NCBI GenBank assembly: GCA_965204465.1 | Contig: OZ241995.1 | Location: forward strand, 930,001 to 994,000 | Reading direction: 5' to 3' | DNA: 64,000 nt | Source: CBDBES01 sp965204465 | GTDB taxonomy: Bacteria; Spirochaetota; Leptospiria; Turneriellales; CBDBES01 | Shown: positions 43,741-52,410 of the stretch, in pieces | Layout of the letters: every line of letters starts with the position of its first letter | Numbering within the stretch: the first letter of the stretch is position 1 | Position numbers and translations under genes: made by a program | Notes under the pieces: model-generated | The model's input: only the letters and a program-made list of their open reading frames with translations | What the model was told of the DNA's origin: nothing | Databases searched by the model: none

Positions 43741-44250
43741 ATGGAATTAAGAATGGTCCAGGGCAACATCGTGAATGAAAATACGGAAGTGCTAGTAAAT
43801 GCGGCAAATTCAAATTTAATACTTGGTGATGGGGTAGCAGGGGCGATCCGCAAGATGGGTGGGCCATCTATTCAAGAAGAATGCAATAAGAAAGCTCCTA
43901 TGCCTTTGGGTGAGGTTGCCATAACAGGGGCAGGTAATTTAAAGGCTAAATTTATTTATCATGCGGTAACTATGAAACCTGGGGGTAAATCCAATCCAGA
44001 GATCATTTCTAATGCAGTACATAATATATTGAGGTTAGCTTTCAAAAATAATATAAAAAAAATGTCCATGCCCGCCATAGGATGTGGAATCGCAGGAATA
44101 AATATCATAGAAGGAGCGAATACCATTCTGAAAGCTAACCTCAATATATTATGTACAATAAGATATATCACTAGCAGAAAACTAAGAATTTTTGTTGACG
44201 ATCGTGTCCCGAATAATAAACTTGAAGCAAATGCTGGTCGAATATTTTAA
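43741..44250 (+). CDS. Macro-domain protein (ADP-ribose binding/hydrolysing), C-terminus rearranged
   Basis: A 169-residue single-domain protein. The ADP-ribose pocket is visible: VQGNIVNENTEVLVNAANSN at residues 6-25 with the NAAN motif, GDGVAGAIRKMGG, and the phosphate loop PAIGCGIAGINI near residue 113. Related proteins remove ADP-ribose or acetyl-ADP-ribose adducts. Just after the phosphate loop the sequence becomes atypical (ILKANLNILCTI) because a 28-bp inverted copy of an earlier part of the gene sits there. The last 25 residues resume a plausible strand (SRKLRIFVDDRVP). It may be a damaged or shuffled allele. There is no ribosome-binding site before the ATG, and the giant repeat gene starts 21 bases after its stop. 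Confidence 0.8.
   Translation: MELRMVQGNIVNENTEVLVNAANSNLILGDGVAGAIRKMGGPSIQEECNKKAPMPLGEVAITGAGNLKAKFIYHAVTMKPGGKSNPEIISNAVHNILRLAFKNNIKKMSMPAIGCGIAGINIIEGANTILKANLNILCTIRYITSRKLRIFVDDRVPNNKLEANAGRIF
44017..44156. repeat. 28-bp perfect inverted repeat inside the macro-domain gene
   Basis: Arms 44017-44044 and 44129-44156 are exact reverse complements, enclosing 84 bases that encode the phosphate-binding loop. Either orientation of the enclosed segment leaves the reading frame open, but only the present one encodes the PAIGCGIAG motif. Confidence 0.92.
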
Positions 44251-44271
44251 AATATCAAGAAAATTTCAATC

Positions 44272-47200
44272 ATGAAAACCAATCAATTAAATATAAGAAT
44301 ACCCTTTATTTTAATAATATGGTGCTTGATCACTTTAGCCCATTGCAGTAGTGGTAAAAAGAATACCGACCCTGCTGTAGTGAGCGCCCCTGAGACATTC
44401 AACTACATCTGTACGAATGGAACCCCAGAAGAGGGTACTACCACTGTTCAAAATGCTCAACGCTGCGAATCATGCGAAAGCGGATGGACGCTCAATACCC
44501 GCACTTTCAAGTGTGATGGTAATAGCTTCACCTGTTCTAATGGTGTAGCCGCAGATGGCATGCCTTCGACTCCAGGCGAAGCCCTTTGTATGATGTGTAA
44601 CACAGGCTATCAGCTGAATAGCGATGATACAACCTGTCTTGAAAATTCCTACATCTGTAATAATGGTACACCATCAAGCGAACGTCCTCTCAACAACGGT
44701 GAAGAACAATGTACAAATTGCAATGCAGGTTATCGGCTAAACGGAGCACAATGCGAATCGATAAACTACCGTTATGTTTGTACCAACGGTACACCAAAAA
44801 GTGGTACTAACACCACCCAAAATACCCAAAACTGTGAAAGTTGCGACAGCGGCTATGCGCTTAACCCTGTTACGTCTACCTGTGATGGCAGTAGCTATAC
44901 TTGTCCCAATGGTCTACCCGAAGATGGAATGCCTACTACCGACGGCGAGGCACTCTGTGTGAGCTGCAATGACGGCTATCGGATCAGTAGCGACAAGACA
45001 ACCTGTCTTGAAAACTCCTACACTTGTAACAATGGCACACCACAAAGCGGTAGGCCAATCAATAATGGTGAAGAAATCTGTGAAAGCTGCAATCCCACTT
45101 ATCATCTACAAAGTGGTCTTTGCGTAGAAAATGCATATGTTTGTGCAAACGGTACACCAGAAAGCGGTGCACCTGCGGTACATAATACTCAAAGCTGTGG
45201 ATCATGCAATAGCGGATGGACACTCAATGCCGACACTATGCTGTGTGAAGGCAATAGCTATACATGTCCAAATGGTCTACCCACAGATGGAATGCCGGCG
45301 ATTCCCAATGACGAAAGTTGCGCTAGTTGCAACCCAGGCTATCGTTTGAATAGCAATGATTGTCTTGCAAACTCCTACTCCTGTCCCGATGGTACCCCCG
45401 AAAGTGGTAGACCGTCTACTAACGGCGAAAAACTTTGTGTAGCCTGTGACAGCAATTACCATCTGGAAAGTGGTCTCTGCGTAGAAAATGCATATGCTTG
45501 TGCAAACGGTACACCAAAAAGCGGTACACCTGCGGTACACAATAGCCAAATGTGCGAAATCTGTAACAGCGGATGGACACTCAATGCAGACACCTTGCTA
45601 TGTGAAGGCAATAGCTATACATGTCCAAATGGCGTAGCGACAGATGGAATGCCGGTGATTCCCAATGACGAAAGTTGCGCTAGTTGCAACCCAGGCTATC
45701 GTTTGAATAGCAATGATTGTATTGCAAACTCCTACTCCTGTCCCAATGGTACCCCTGAAAGTGGTATACCGGTTACCAACGGCGAAAAACTCTGTGCAGC
45801 CTGTAACAGCAATTATCATCTGGAAAGTGATCTCTGCGTAGAAAATGCATATATTTGTGTAAACGGTACACCAAAAAGCGGTATACCTGCAGTACATAAT
45901 ACCCAAAGCTGTGGATCATGCAATGGCGGATGGACACTCAATGCAGACACCTTGCTGTGTGAAGGCAATAGCTATACATGTCCAAATGGCGTAGCGACAG
46001 ATGGAATGCCGTTAACTCCCGATGACCTAAGTTGCGCTAGTTGCAACCCAGGCTATCGTTTGAATAGCAATGATTGTATTGCAAACTCCTATACCTGTGA
46101 TAATGGTACTCCTGCAAGCGAACTCCCTCTCAACAACGGTGAAGAACGCTGTATAACTTGTGATCGTAACTATCATCTGGAAATTGATCTCTGCGTAGAA
46201 AATGCATATGTTTGTTCAAACGGTACACCAGAAAGCGGTACACCTGTAGTACATAATACCCAAAGCTGTGGATCATGCAATAGCGGATGGACACTTAATT
46301 CCGGCACCTTGCTATGTGAAGGCAATAGCTATACATGTCCAAATGGCGTAGCGACAGGTGGAATGCCGTTAATTCCCAGTGACGAAAGTTGCACTAGCTG
46401 TAACCCAGGCTATCGTTTGAGTAGCGATGATTGTCTTGAAAATTCCTACTCCTGTCCCAATGGTATCCCCGAAATAGGAATGCCGGTTACCAACGACGAA
46501 GCACTCTGTTCGCTTTGTAATACAGGCTATAGGCTTAATGGAGATAATACCGCCTGTCTTGAGAACTCCTATACCTGTAGCAATGGCGCACCACAAAGCG
46601 GTAGCCCAATCAGTAATGGTGAAGAACGCTGTGCAAGTTGCAATACAGGTTATCGGCTAAACGGAGTACTATGTGAATCGATAAACTACCGTTATGTTTG
46701 TACCAACGGTACACCAGAAAGCGGTGCTACTACTGTCCAAAATACCCAAAATTGCGAGAGTTGCAACAGCCGTTATACGCTTAATCCAATTACATCTACC
46801 TGTGATGGCAATAACTATACCTGTACTAACGGTCTACCCGAAGATGGAAGGCCTACTACCGATGGCGAGGGACTCTGCGTGAGCTGCAATGACGGCTATC
46901 GGCTTAATGGAGATAATACCGCCTGTATTGGAAACTCCTATACCTGTAACAATGGCGCACCTGAAAGCGGTAGCCCAATCAACAATGGTGAAGAACGCTG
47001 TACGAATTGCAATGTAGGTTATCGGCTAAACGGAGTACGATGTGAATCGATAGCTTACCCTTATGTTTGTACCAACGGTACACCAGAAAGCGGTACTACC
47101 GCCATCCAAAATACCCAAAGCTGCGACAGTTGCGACAGTGGTTATACGCTTAATTCAGGTACATCTACCTGTGATGGCAATAACTATACCTGTGCCAATG

Positions 47201-50200
47201 GTCTACCCGCAGATGGAAGGCCTGGTGTCGACGGTGAGGCACTCTGTGTGAGTTGCAATGACGGCTATCGGATCAGTAGTGACAGTAGAACCTGTCTTGA
47301 AAACTCCTACGTCTGTAATGATGGCCTACCGGCGAGCGGTAGACCAACCAACAATGGTGAAGAACGCTGTATGGCATGTAACGGCGGGTATGAATTAAAT
47401 GGGGTACTATGTGAATTGCGAACCTACCCTTATGTTTGTACTAACGGTACAGCAGAAAGCGGTACTACCACTACCCCAAATACCCAACGCTGCAATACCT
47501 GTACCTCTGGTTATACACTTGATCTCACGACATCTACCTGTAATGGAAACAACTATACTTGTACTAATGGCATAGAGGCAGCAGGGATGCCTTTGACTCC
47601 CAACGAAGAAGTCTGTGAAAGCTGCAATCCCACTTATCATCTGGAAGCTGATCTTTGCGTAGAAAATGCATACACTTGTGCAAACGGTACGCCGGAAAGC
47701 GGTAGACCGATTACCAATGGTGAAGCACTCTGTTCTGGTTGTAACGCTGGTTATCGGGCTAATGGAGATGATACCATCTGTCTTGAAAACTCCTACTCCT
47801 GTCCCAATGGTATCCCCGAAAGTGGTAGACCGTCTACTAACGGCGAAAGACTCTGTGTAGCCTGTGACAGCAATTATCATCTGGAAGGTGATTTTTGCGT
47901 AGAAAATGCATATGTTTGTGTAAACGGTACACCAGAAAGCGGTACACCTGCAGTACATAATATCCAAAGCTGTGAATCATGCAATAGCGGATGGACACTC
48001 AATTCCGGCACCTTGCGATGTGATGGCAATAGCTATACATGTCCAAATGGCGTAGCGACAGATGGAATGCCGGCGATTCCCAATGACCTAAGTTGCGCTA
48101 GTTGCAACCCAGGCTATCGTTTGAATAGCAATGATTGTATTGCAAACTCCTATACCTGTGATAATGGTACTCCTGCAAGCGAACTCCCTCTCAACAACGG
48201 TGAAGAACGCTGTATAACTTGTGATCGTAACTATCATCTGGAAATTGATCTCTGCGTAGAAAATGCATATGTTTGTTCAAACGGTACACCAGAAAGCGGT
48301 ACACCTGTAGTACATAATACCCAAAGCTGTGGATCATGCAATAGCGGATGGACACTTAATTCCGGCACCTTGCTATGTGAAGGCAATAGCTATACATGTC
48401 CAAATGGCGTAGCGACAGGTGGAATGCCGTTAATTCCCAGTGACGAAAGTTGCACTAGCTGTAACCCAGGCTATCGTTTGAGTAGCGATGATTGTCTTGA
48501 AAATTCCTACTCCTGTCCCAATGGTATCCCCGAAATAGGAATGCCGGTTACCAACGACGAAGCACTCTGTTCGCTTTGTAATACAGGCTATAGGCTTAAT
48601 GGAGATAATACCGCCTGTCTTGAGAACTCCTATACCTGTAGCAATGGCGCACCACAAAGCGGTAGCCCAATCAGTAATGGTGAAGAACGCTGTGCAAGTT
48701 GCAATACAGGTTATCGGCTAAACGGAGTACTATGTGAATCGATAAACTACCGTTATGTTTGTACCAACGGTACACCAGAAAGCGGTGCTACTACTGTCCA
48801 AAATACCCAAAATTGCGAGAGTTGCAACAGCCGTTATACGCTTAATCCAATTACATCTACCTGTGATGGCAATAACTATACCTGTACTAACGGTCTACCC
48901 GAAGATGGAAGGCCTACTACCGATGGCGAGGGACTCTGCGTGAGCTGCAATGACGGCTATCGGCTTAATGGAGATAATACCGCCTGTATTGGAAACTCCT
49001 ATACCTGTAACAATGGCGCACCTGAAAGCGGTAGCCCAATCAACAATGGTGAAGAACGCTGTACGAATTGCAATGTAGGTTATCGGCTAAACGGAGTACG
49101 ATGTGAATCGATAGCTTACCCTTATGTTTGTACCAACGGTACACCAGAAAGCGGTACTACCGCCATCCAAAATACCCAGAGCTGCGACAGTTGCGACAGT
49201 GGTTATACGCTTAATCCAATTACATCTACCTGTGATGGCAATAACTATACCTGTGCCAATGGTCTACCCTCAGATGGAAGGCCTGGTGTCGACGGTGAGG
49301 CACTCTGTTTGAGTTGCAATGACGGCTATCGGATCAGTAGTGACAGTAGAACCTGTCTTGAAAACTCCTACGTCTGTAATGATGGCCTACCGGCGAGCGG
49401 TAGCCCAACCAACAATGGTGAAGAACGCTGTATGGCATGTAACGGCGGGTATGAATTAAATGGGGTACTATGTGAATTGCTAACCTACCCTTATGTTTGT
49501 ACTAACGGTACAGCAGAAAGCGGTACTACCACTACCCCAAATACCCAACGCTGCAATGCCTGTAGTCCTGGTTATCTACTTGATTCCACGACATCTACCT
49601 GTACGGACGATCTCTACATCTGTTCCAATGGCGTAGCGGTTATAGGCATAGCCATGACTCTTGATGAAGAAAAATGTTTTAGCTGCAACACCGGTTATCG
49701 ACTCATCGGTGATGAGTGTATTGCAAACTCCCACACTTGTATCAACGGCACGCCGGAAAGCGGCATGCCTCCGATACATAATACCCAGCGTTGTACATCG
49801 TGTAATAGCGGATGGACACTCAATGCCAGCACCTTGCAATGTGAAGGCAATAACTATGCCTGTTCAAATGGCGTAGCGATAGATGGCATACCGACAATTC
49901 CCGATCAAGAAAGCTGCATTAGCTGTGACCCAGGTTATAGGTTGATCGGTGCTCTTTGTATTGAAAACTCCTATACCTGTGATAATGGTACACCCGCAAG
50001 TGAACTACCGATGAACGATGGTGCAGAACGCTGTGTGAGTTGCGATCCCAACTATCATCGAGAAGCCAGACTCTGTGTAGAAAATGCTTATACCTGCGTC
50101 AATGGTACACCAGATAGCAGTATACCTGCGGTACACAATAGCCAAATGTGCGAAATCTGTAACAGCGGATGGACACTCAATCCTGATACTTTGCTGTGCG

Positions 50201-52095
50201 AAGGCAATGGCTATACCTGTCCAAATGGCGTAGCAAAAGAAGGTATACCGATAATTCCTGATCAAGAAAGCTGCATTAGCTGTGGCCAAGGTTATAGGTT
50301 GAGCGGCACTCTTTGTATTGCAAACTCCTACTCCTGTCTCAATGGTACACCCGCAAACGGGCTGCCCGTAAACAATGGCGAAGAACTCTGCATGGGATGC
50401 AATACAGGCTATCGGCTTAATGAAGATGATACCGCCTGTCTTGAAAATTATTATGTCTGTAATAATGGTACGCCCGAAAGCGGTAGGTCAAGATTCCCCC
50501 ACTTCTCCTTCGGAGCAGAACGTGAACACTGTGCAAGCTGCGAAGATGGCTATGAGCTATACACGATTAGAGAATCAGTCCATATAGGTATAGTAGGCCG
50601 ATGTCGAATACCCGCCGCAAGCGATGATAACCCACCTTACCCTTACATTTGTATTAATGGTACCCCAGAAATAGGTAATGACTTTGCAAACCGTAATACC
50701 CAACGATGCGAATCGTGTAATAGTGGATGGACATTCAATCCTGCTACTTTGCTGTGTGAAGGCAATAGCTATACATGTCCAAATGGCGTAGAGAGAGATG
50801 GAATGCCCGTAAACCCCGGCGAATCTCTCTGTACGAGCTGCAATATCGGCTATCGGTTGAATGGTGATATGACCAGATGCATTGGAAACTCTTACACCTG
50901 TACGAATGGTATGCCCGAAAGGGGAAGACCTCGAAATAGCGAGTTTGAAGAATCCTGTGTGAGCTGCAATCTAGGTTATCACCTAAACAGAAAACGATGT
51001 GAATTGACGACCTATCCTTATGTTTGTACCAATGGTACACCAGAAAGCGGTACCAATCCTATCCAAAACAACCAACGCTGTGAGAGTTGTGACAGCGGCT
51101 ATACATTTGATCCAGATACATTTACCTGTGATGGTAATGCCTATACCTGTGCTAATGGTCTACCTGAAGATGGAAGGCCAAGTATCGATGGTGAAACACT
51201 CTGTAAGGCCTGCAATGATGGCTATCAGATCAGTAGCGATAAGATCGAATGCCTTGCAAACTTTTACACTTGTGATAATGGCTTAGCAGAAAGCGGCAGG
51301 GCAGAAACCAGCGGTGAAGAACGCTGTATAAGCTGTGGTACCGGCTATCGATTGACTAGAGCGATGATTTGTAGAGAGGATCATCTTAATGATGCTGGTG
51401 GAGCAACCAGAATAGCTACTGGGTCTACTATCCAAGGATTTTTAGATTATGGTGACATCGATTACTTTTTAATAGTCCCCAGTCTCCGTGGTATGGTCCG
51501 AGTCCGTACTACCGGGAGCACCAACACTAAAGGTACAATACAGGATTTTATAAACCTGGAACAGATTGCAGCAGATGACGGAGGTATGATTGGTAATTTT
51601 GACATATCTTTTTCGGTCGATATACCCAATACACCCTACTACATAAGAGTGGAAGGATTTGATCTCACTACCTCTGGCAATTATAGTCTAGTGACCTCAT
51701 TTGATCCGATAGAAGATGATCACGTCAATTTTCATAGCAATAGAGCCACTGTGATACCTGTACCCAGTGGTATTTATTCCGTCCTCAACCAAGATATGGG
51801 GGAAATTTTGATAACAGGTAACCTGGAATTTCCCGGTGATGTTGATTTCTTTCAAATGGACATCCCTGCAAACTATACTATTTCGGTTATTTTCAGGAGT
51901 CTCGCCGAGAAGGGTATTAATACCAGAGCCACGATAAGTACTAATCCTTATACTATTATTCATGATAGGGATTCTGACTTCCTAAGATACGTTCGTGATT
52001 TTGACCAGAAAATTTTTATAAAAATAGAGGCGGGGGAAGGGGCCTCTACTGGTGAATATACATTTCGGATTCTTAGGACAGAGACTGCCCCATAA
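44272..52095 (+). CDS. Giant cysteine-rich repeat lipoprotein (about 57 four-cysteine repeats, C-terminal PPC-like domains)
   Basis: 2607 residues. A lipoprotein signal ends LITLAHC, with the acylated Cys near residue 25, so the protein is probably membrane-anchored. From about 42 to 2365 it consists of about 57 repeats of 38-43 residues with the pattern YxCxNGxPxxG(x)nCxxCxxGYxLxxxxCxxN, four cysteines each, presumably two disulfides per repeat. Repeats tend to group in threes. The fold looks EGF- or furin-like, but no family was recognised. The last 240 residues are two PPC-like beta-sandwiches (DYGDIDYFLIVPS; FPGDVDFFQMDIPANYTI), common at the ends of secreted proteins. A 17-repeat block is duplicated. 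The 3' end is cut short by a scar: downstream DNA encodes a second copy of the tail in another frame. Likely a surface filament or adhesin; this is inference. Confidence 0.85.
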   Translation: MKTNQLNIRIPFILIIWCLITLAHCSSGKKNTDPAVVSAPETFNYICTNGTPEEGTTTVQNAQRCESCESGWTLNTRTFKCDGNSFTCSNGVAADGMPSTPGEALCMMCNTGYQLNSDDTTCLENSYICNNGTPSSERPLNNGEEQCTNCNAGYRLNGAQCESINYRYVCTNGTPKSGTNTTQNTQNCESCDSGYALNPVTSTCDGSSYTCPNGLPEDGMPTTDGEALCVSCNDGYRISSDKTTCLENSYTCNNGTPQSGRPINNGEEICESCNPTYHLQSGLCVENAYVCANGTPESGAPAVHNTQSCGSCNSGWTLNADTMLCEGNSYTCPNGLPTDGMPAIPNDESCASCNPGYRLNSNDCLANSYSCPDGTPESGRPSTNGEKLCVACDSNYHLESGLCVENAYACANGTPKSGTPAVHNSQMCEICNSGWTLNADTLLCEGNSYTCPNGVATDGMPVIPNDESCASCNPGYRLNSNDCIANSYSCPNGTPESGIPVTNGEKLCAACNSNYHLESDLCVENAYICVNGTPKSGIPAVHNTQSCGSCNGGWTLNADTLLCEGNSYTCPNGVATDGMPLTPDDLSCASCNPGYRLNSNDCIANSYTCDNGTPASELPLNNGEERCITCDRNYHLEIDLCVENAYVCSNGTPESGTPVVHNTQSCGSCNSGWTLNSGTLLCEGNSYTCPNGVATGGMPLIPSDESCTSCNPGYRLSSDDCLENSYSCPNGIPEIGMPVTNDEALCSLCNTGYRLNGDNTACLENSYTCSNGAPQSGSPISNGEERCASCNTGYRLNGVLCESINYRYVCTNGTPESGATTVQNTQNCESCNSRYTLNPITSTCDGNNYTCTNGLPEDGRPTTDGEGLCVSCNDGYRLNGDNTACIGNSYTCNNGAPESGSPINNGEERCTNCNVGYRLNGVRCESIAYPYVCTNGTPESGTTAIQNTQSCDSCDSGYTLNSGTSTCDGNNYTCANGLPADGRPGVDGEALCVSCNDGYRISSDSRTCLENSYVCNDGLPASGRPTNNGEERCMACNGGYELNGVLCELRTYPYVCTNGTAESGTTTTPNTQRCNTCTSGYTLDLTTSTCNGNNYTCTNGIEAAGMPLTPNEEVCESCNPTYHLEADLCVENAYTCANGTPESGRPITNGEALCSGCNAGYRANGDDTICLENSYSCPNGIPESGRPSTNGERLCVACDSNYHLEGDFCVENAYVCVNGTPESGTPAVHNIQSCESCNSGWTLNSGTLRCDGNSYTCPNGVATDGMPAIPNDLSCASCNPGYRLNSNDCIANSYTCDNGTPASELPLNNGEERCITCDRNYHLEIDLCVENAYVCSNGTPESGTPVVHNTQSCGSCNSGWTLNSGTLLCEGNSYTCPNGVATGGMPLIPSDESCTSCNPGYRLSSDDCLENSYSCPNGIPEIGMPVTNDEALCSLCNTGYRLNGDNTACLENSYTCSNGAPQSGSPISNGEERCASCNTGYRLNGVLCESINYRYVCTNGTPESGATTVQNTQNCESCNSRYTLNPITSTCDGNNYTCTNGLPEDGRPTTDGEGLCVSCNDGYRLNGDNTACIGNSYTCNNGAPESGSPINNGEERCTNCNVGYRLNGVRCESIAYPYVCTNGTPESGTTAIQNTQSCDSCDSGYTLNPITSTCDGNNYTCANGLPSDGRPGVDGEALCLSCNDGYRISSDSRTCLENSYVCNDGLPASGSPTNNGEERCMACNGGYELNGVLCELLTYPYVCTNGTAESGTTTTPNTQRCNACSPGYLLDSTTSTCTDDLYICSNGVAVIGIAMTLDEEKCFSCNTGYRLIGDECIANSHTCINGTPESGMPPIHNTQRCTSCNSGWTLNASTLQCEGNNYACSNGVAIDGIPTIPDQESCISCDPGYRLIGALCIENSYTCDNGTPASELPMNDGAERCVSCDPNYHREARLCVENAYTCVNGTPDSSIPAVHNSQMCEICNSGWTLNPDTLLCEGNGYTCPNGVAKEGIPIIPDQESCISCGQGYRLSGTLCIANSYSCLNGTPANGLPVNNGEELCMGCNTGYRLNEDDTACLENYYVCNNGTPESGRSRFPHFSFGAEREHCASCEDGYELYTIRESVHIGIVGRCRIPAASDDNPPYPYICINGTPEIGNDFANRNTQRCESCNSGWTFNPATLLCEGNSYTCPNGVERDGMPVNPGESLCTSCNIGYRLNGDMTRCIGNSYTCTNGMPERGRPRNSEFEESCVSCNLGYHLNRKRCELTTYPYVCTNGTPESGTNPIQNNQRCESCDSGYTFDPDTFTCDGNAYTCANGLPEDGRPSIDGETLCKACNDGYQISSDKIECLANFYTCDNGLAESGRAETSGEERCISCGTGYRLTRAMICREDHLNDAGGATRIATGSTIQGFLDYGDIDYFLIVPSLRGMVRVRTTGSTNTKGTIQDFINLEQIAADDGGMIGNFDISFSVDIPNTPYYIRVEGFDLTTSGNYSLVTSFDPIEDDHVNFHSNRATVIPVPSGIYSVLNQDMGEILITGNLEFPGDVDFFQMDIPANYTISVIFRSLAEKGINTRATISTNPYTIIHDRDSDFLRYVRDFDQKIFIKIEAGEGASTGEYTFRILRTETAP
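46022..49566 (+). repeat. Large direct duplication within the giant gene (46022-47505 and 48083-49566)
   Basis: A block of about 1.48 kb recurs exactly 2061 bases (687 codons, 17 protein repeats) downstream. No mismatch was seen over the first 1.1 kb (to about 47117); scattered differences begin after that and similarity falls at the ends. The near-identity at DNA level, including silent positions, means a recent duplication or gene conversion. Confidence 0.9.
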
Positions 52096-52269
52096 AGTGG
52101 ACACTCTTTGCCACGATAAATACTGATCCTCATACTATTATTCATGATGGGAATTATGACTTCCTAAGATACGTTCGTGATTTTGACCAGAAAATTTTTA
52201 TAAAAATAGAGGCGGGGGAAGGGGCCTCCACTGGTGAATATACATTTCGGATTCTTAGGACACAGACTG
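51928..52269 (+). repeat. 160-bp tandem duplication of the giant gene's 3' end around a 22-bp insert
   Basis: 51928-52087 and 52110-52269 are near-identical 160-base copies (offset 182). Between them lie 22 bases (52088-52109) that are the exact reverse complement of 32159-32180. The insert supplies the TAA that ends the giant protein at 52095. The second copy is in another frame and runs open to a TAA at 52308, encoding an alternative C-terminus ending GKRVFSIQ. Confidence 0.9.
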
Positions 52270-52410
52270 GCATTGAATTAAGAGGCAAGAGGGTTTTCAG
52301 CATACAGTAATTATACTCTTCATTCAAGAGTATAATTAAAAAATTATATATTAAACTCAAAAATAAAACTTAGTTATTTACAAATTGTCGTTTGTTTTCA
52401 TAAAGGAAAT
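52096..52410 (+). other. Region after the giant gene: displaced tail copy and a hairpin
   Basis: The first 215 bases are the displaced second copy of the giant gene's 3' end. A perfect 13-bp AT-rich hairpin follows (52308-52320 with 52326-52338, five-base loop) that overlaps the TAA of the ancestral frame and could end transcription, although an A-tract rather than a T-tract follows on the plus strand. The last 70 bases are the nuoG leader, with an AAAGGAAAT ribosome-binding site. Confidence 0.6.

Noticed and set aside
45277..45549. Open minus-strand frames across the giant repeat gene
   Set aside because: They recur with the repeat period and are identical in the duplicated block, so they are antisense shadows of a biased, repetitive coding sequence.
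44272..52095. CRISPR-like appearance of regularly spaced repeats
   Set aside because: The repeats are about 120 bp, in frame, protein-coding and not separated by unique spacers.
52308..52338. Rho-independent terminator for the giant gene
   Set aside because: The hairpin is perfect but AT-only in its stem apart from two G-C pairs, and an A-tract, not a T-tract, follows on the plus strand; kept only as a hairpin note.
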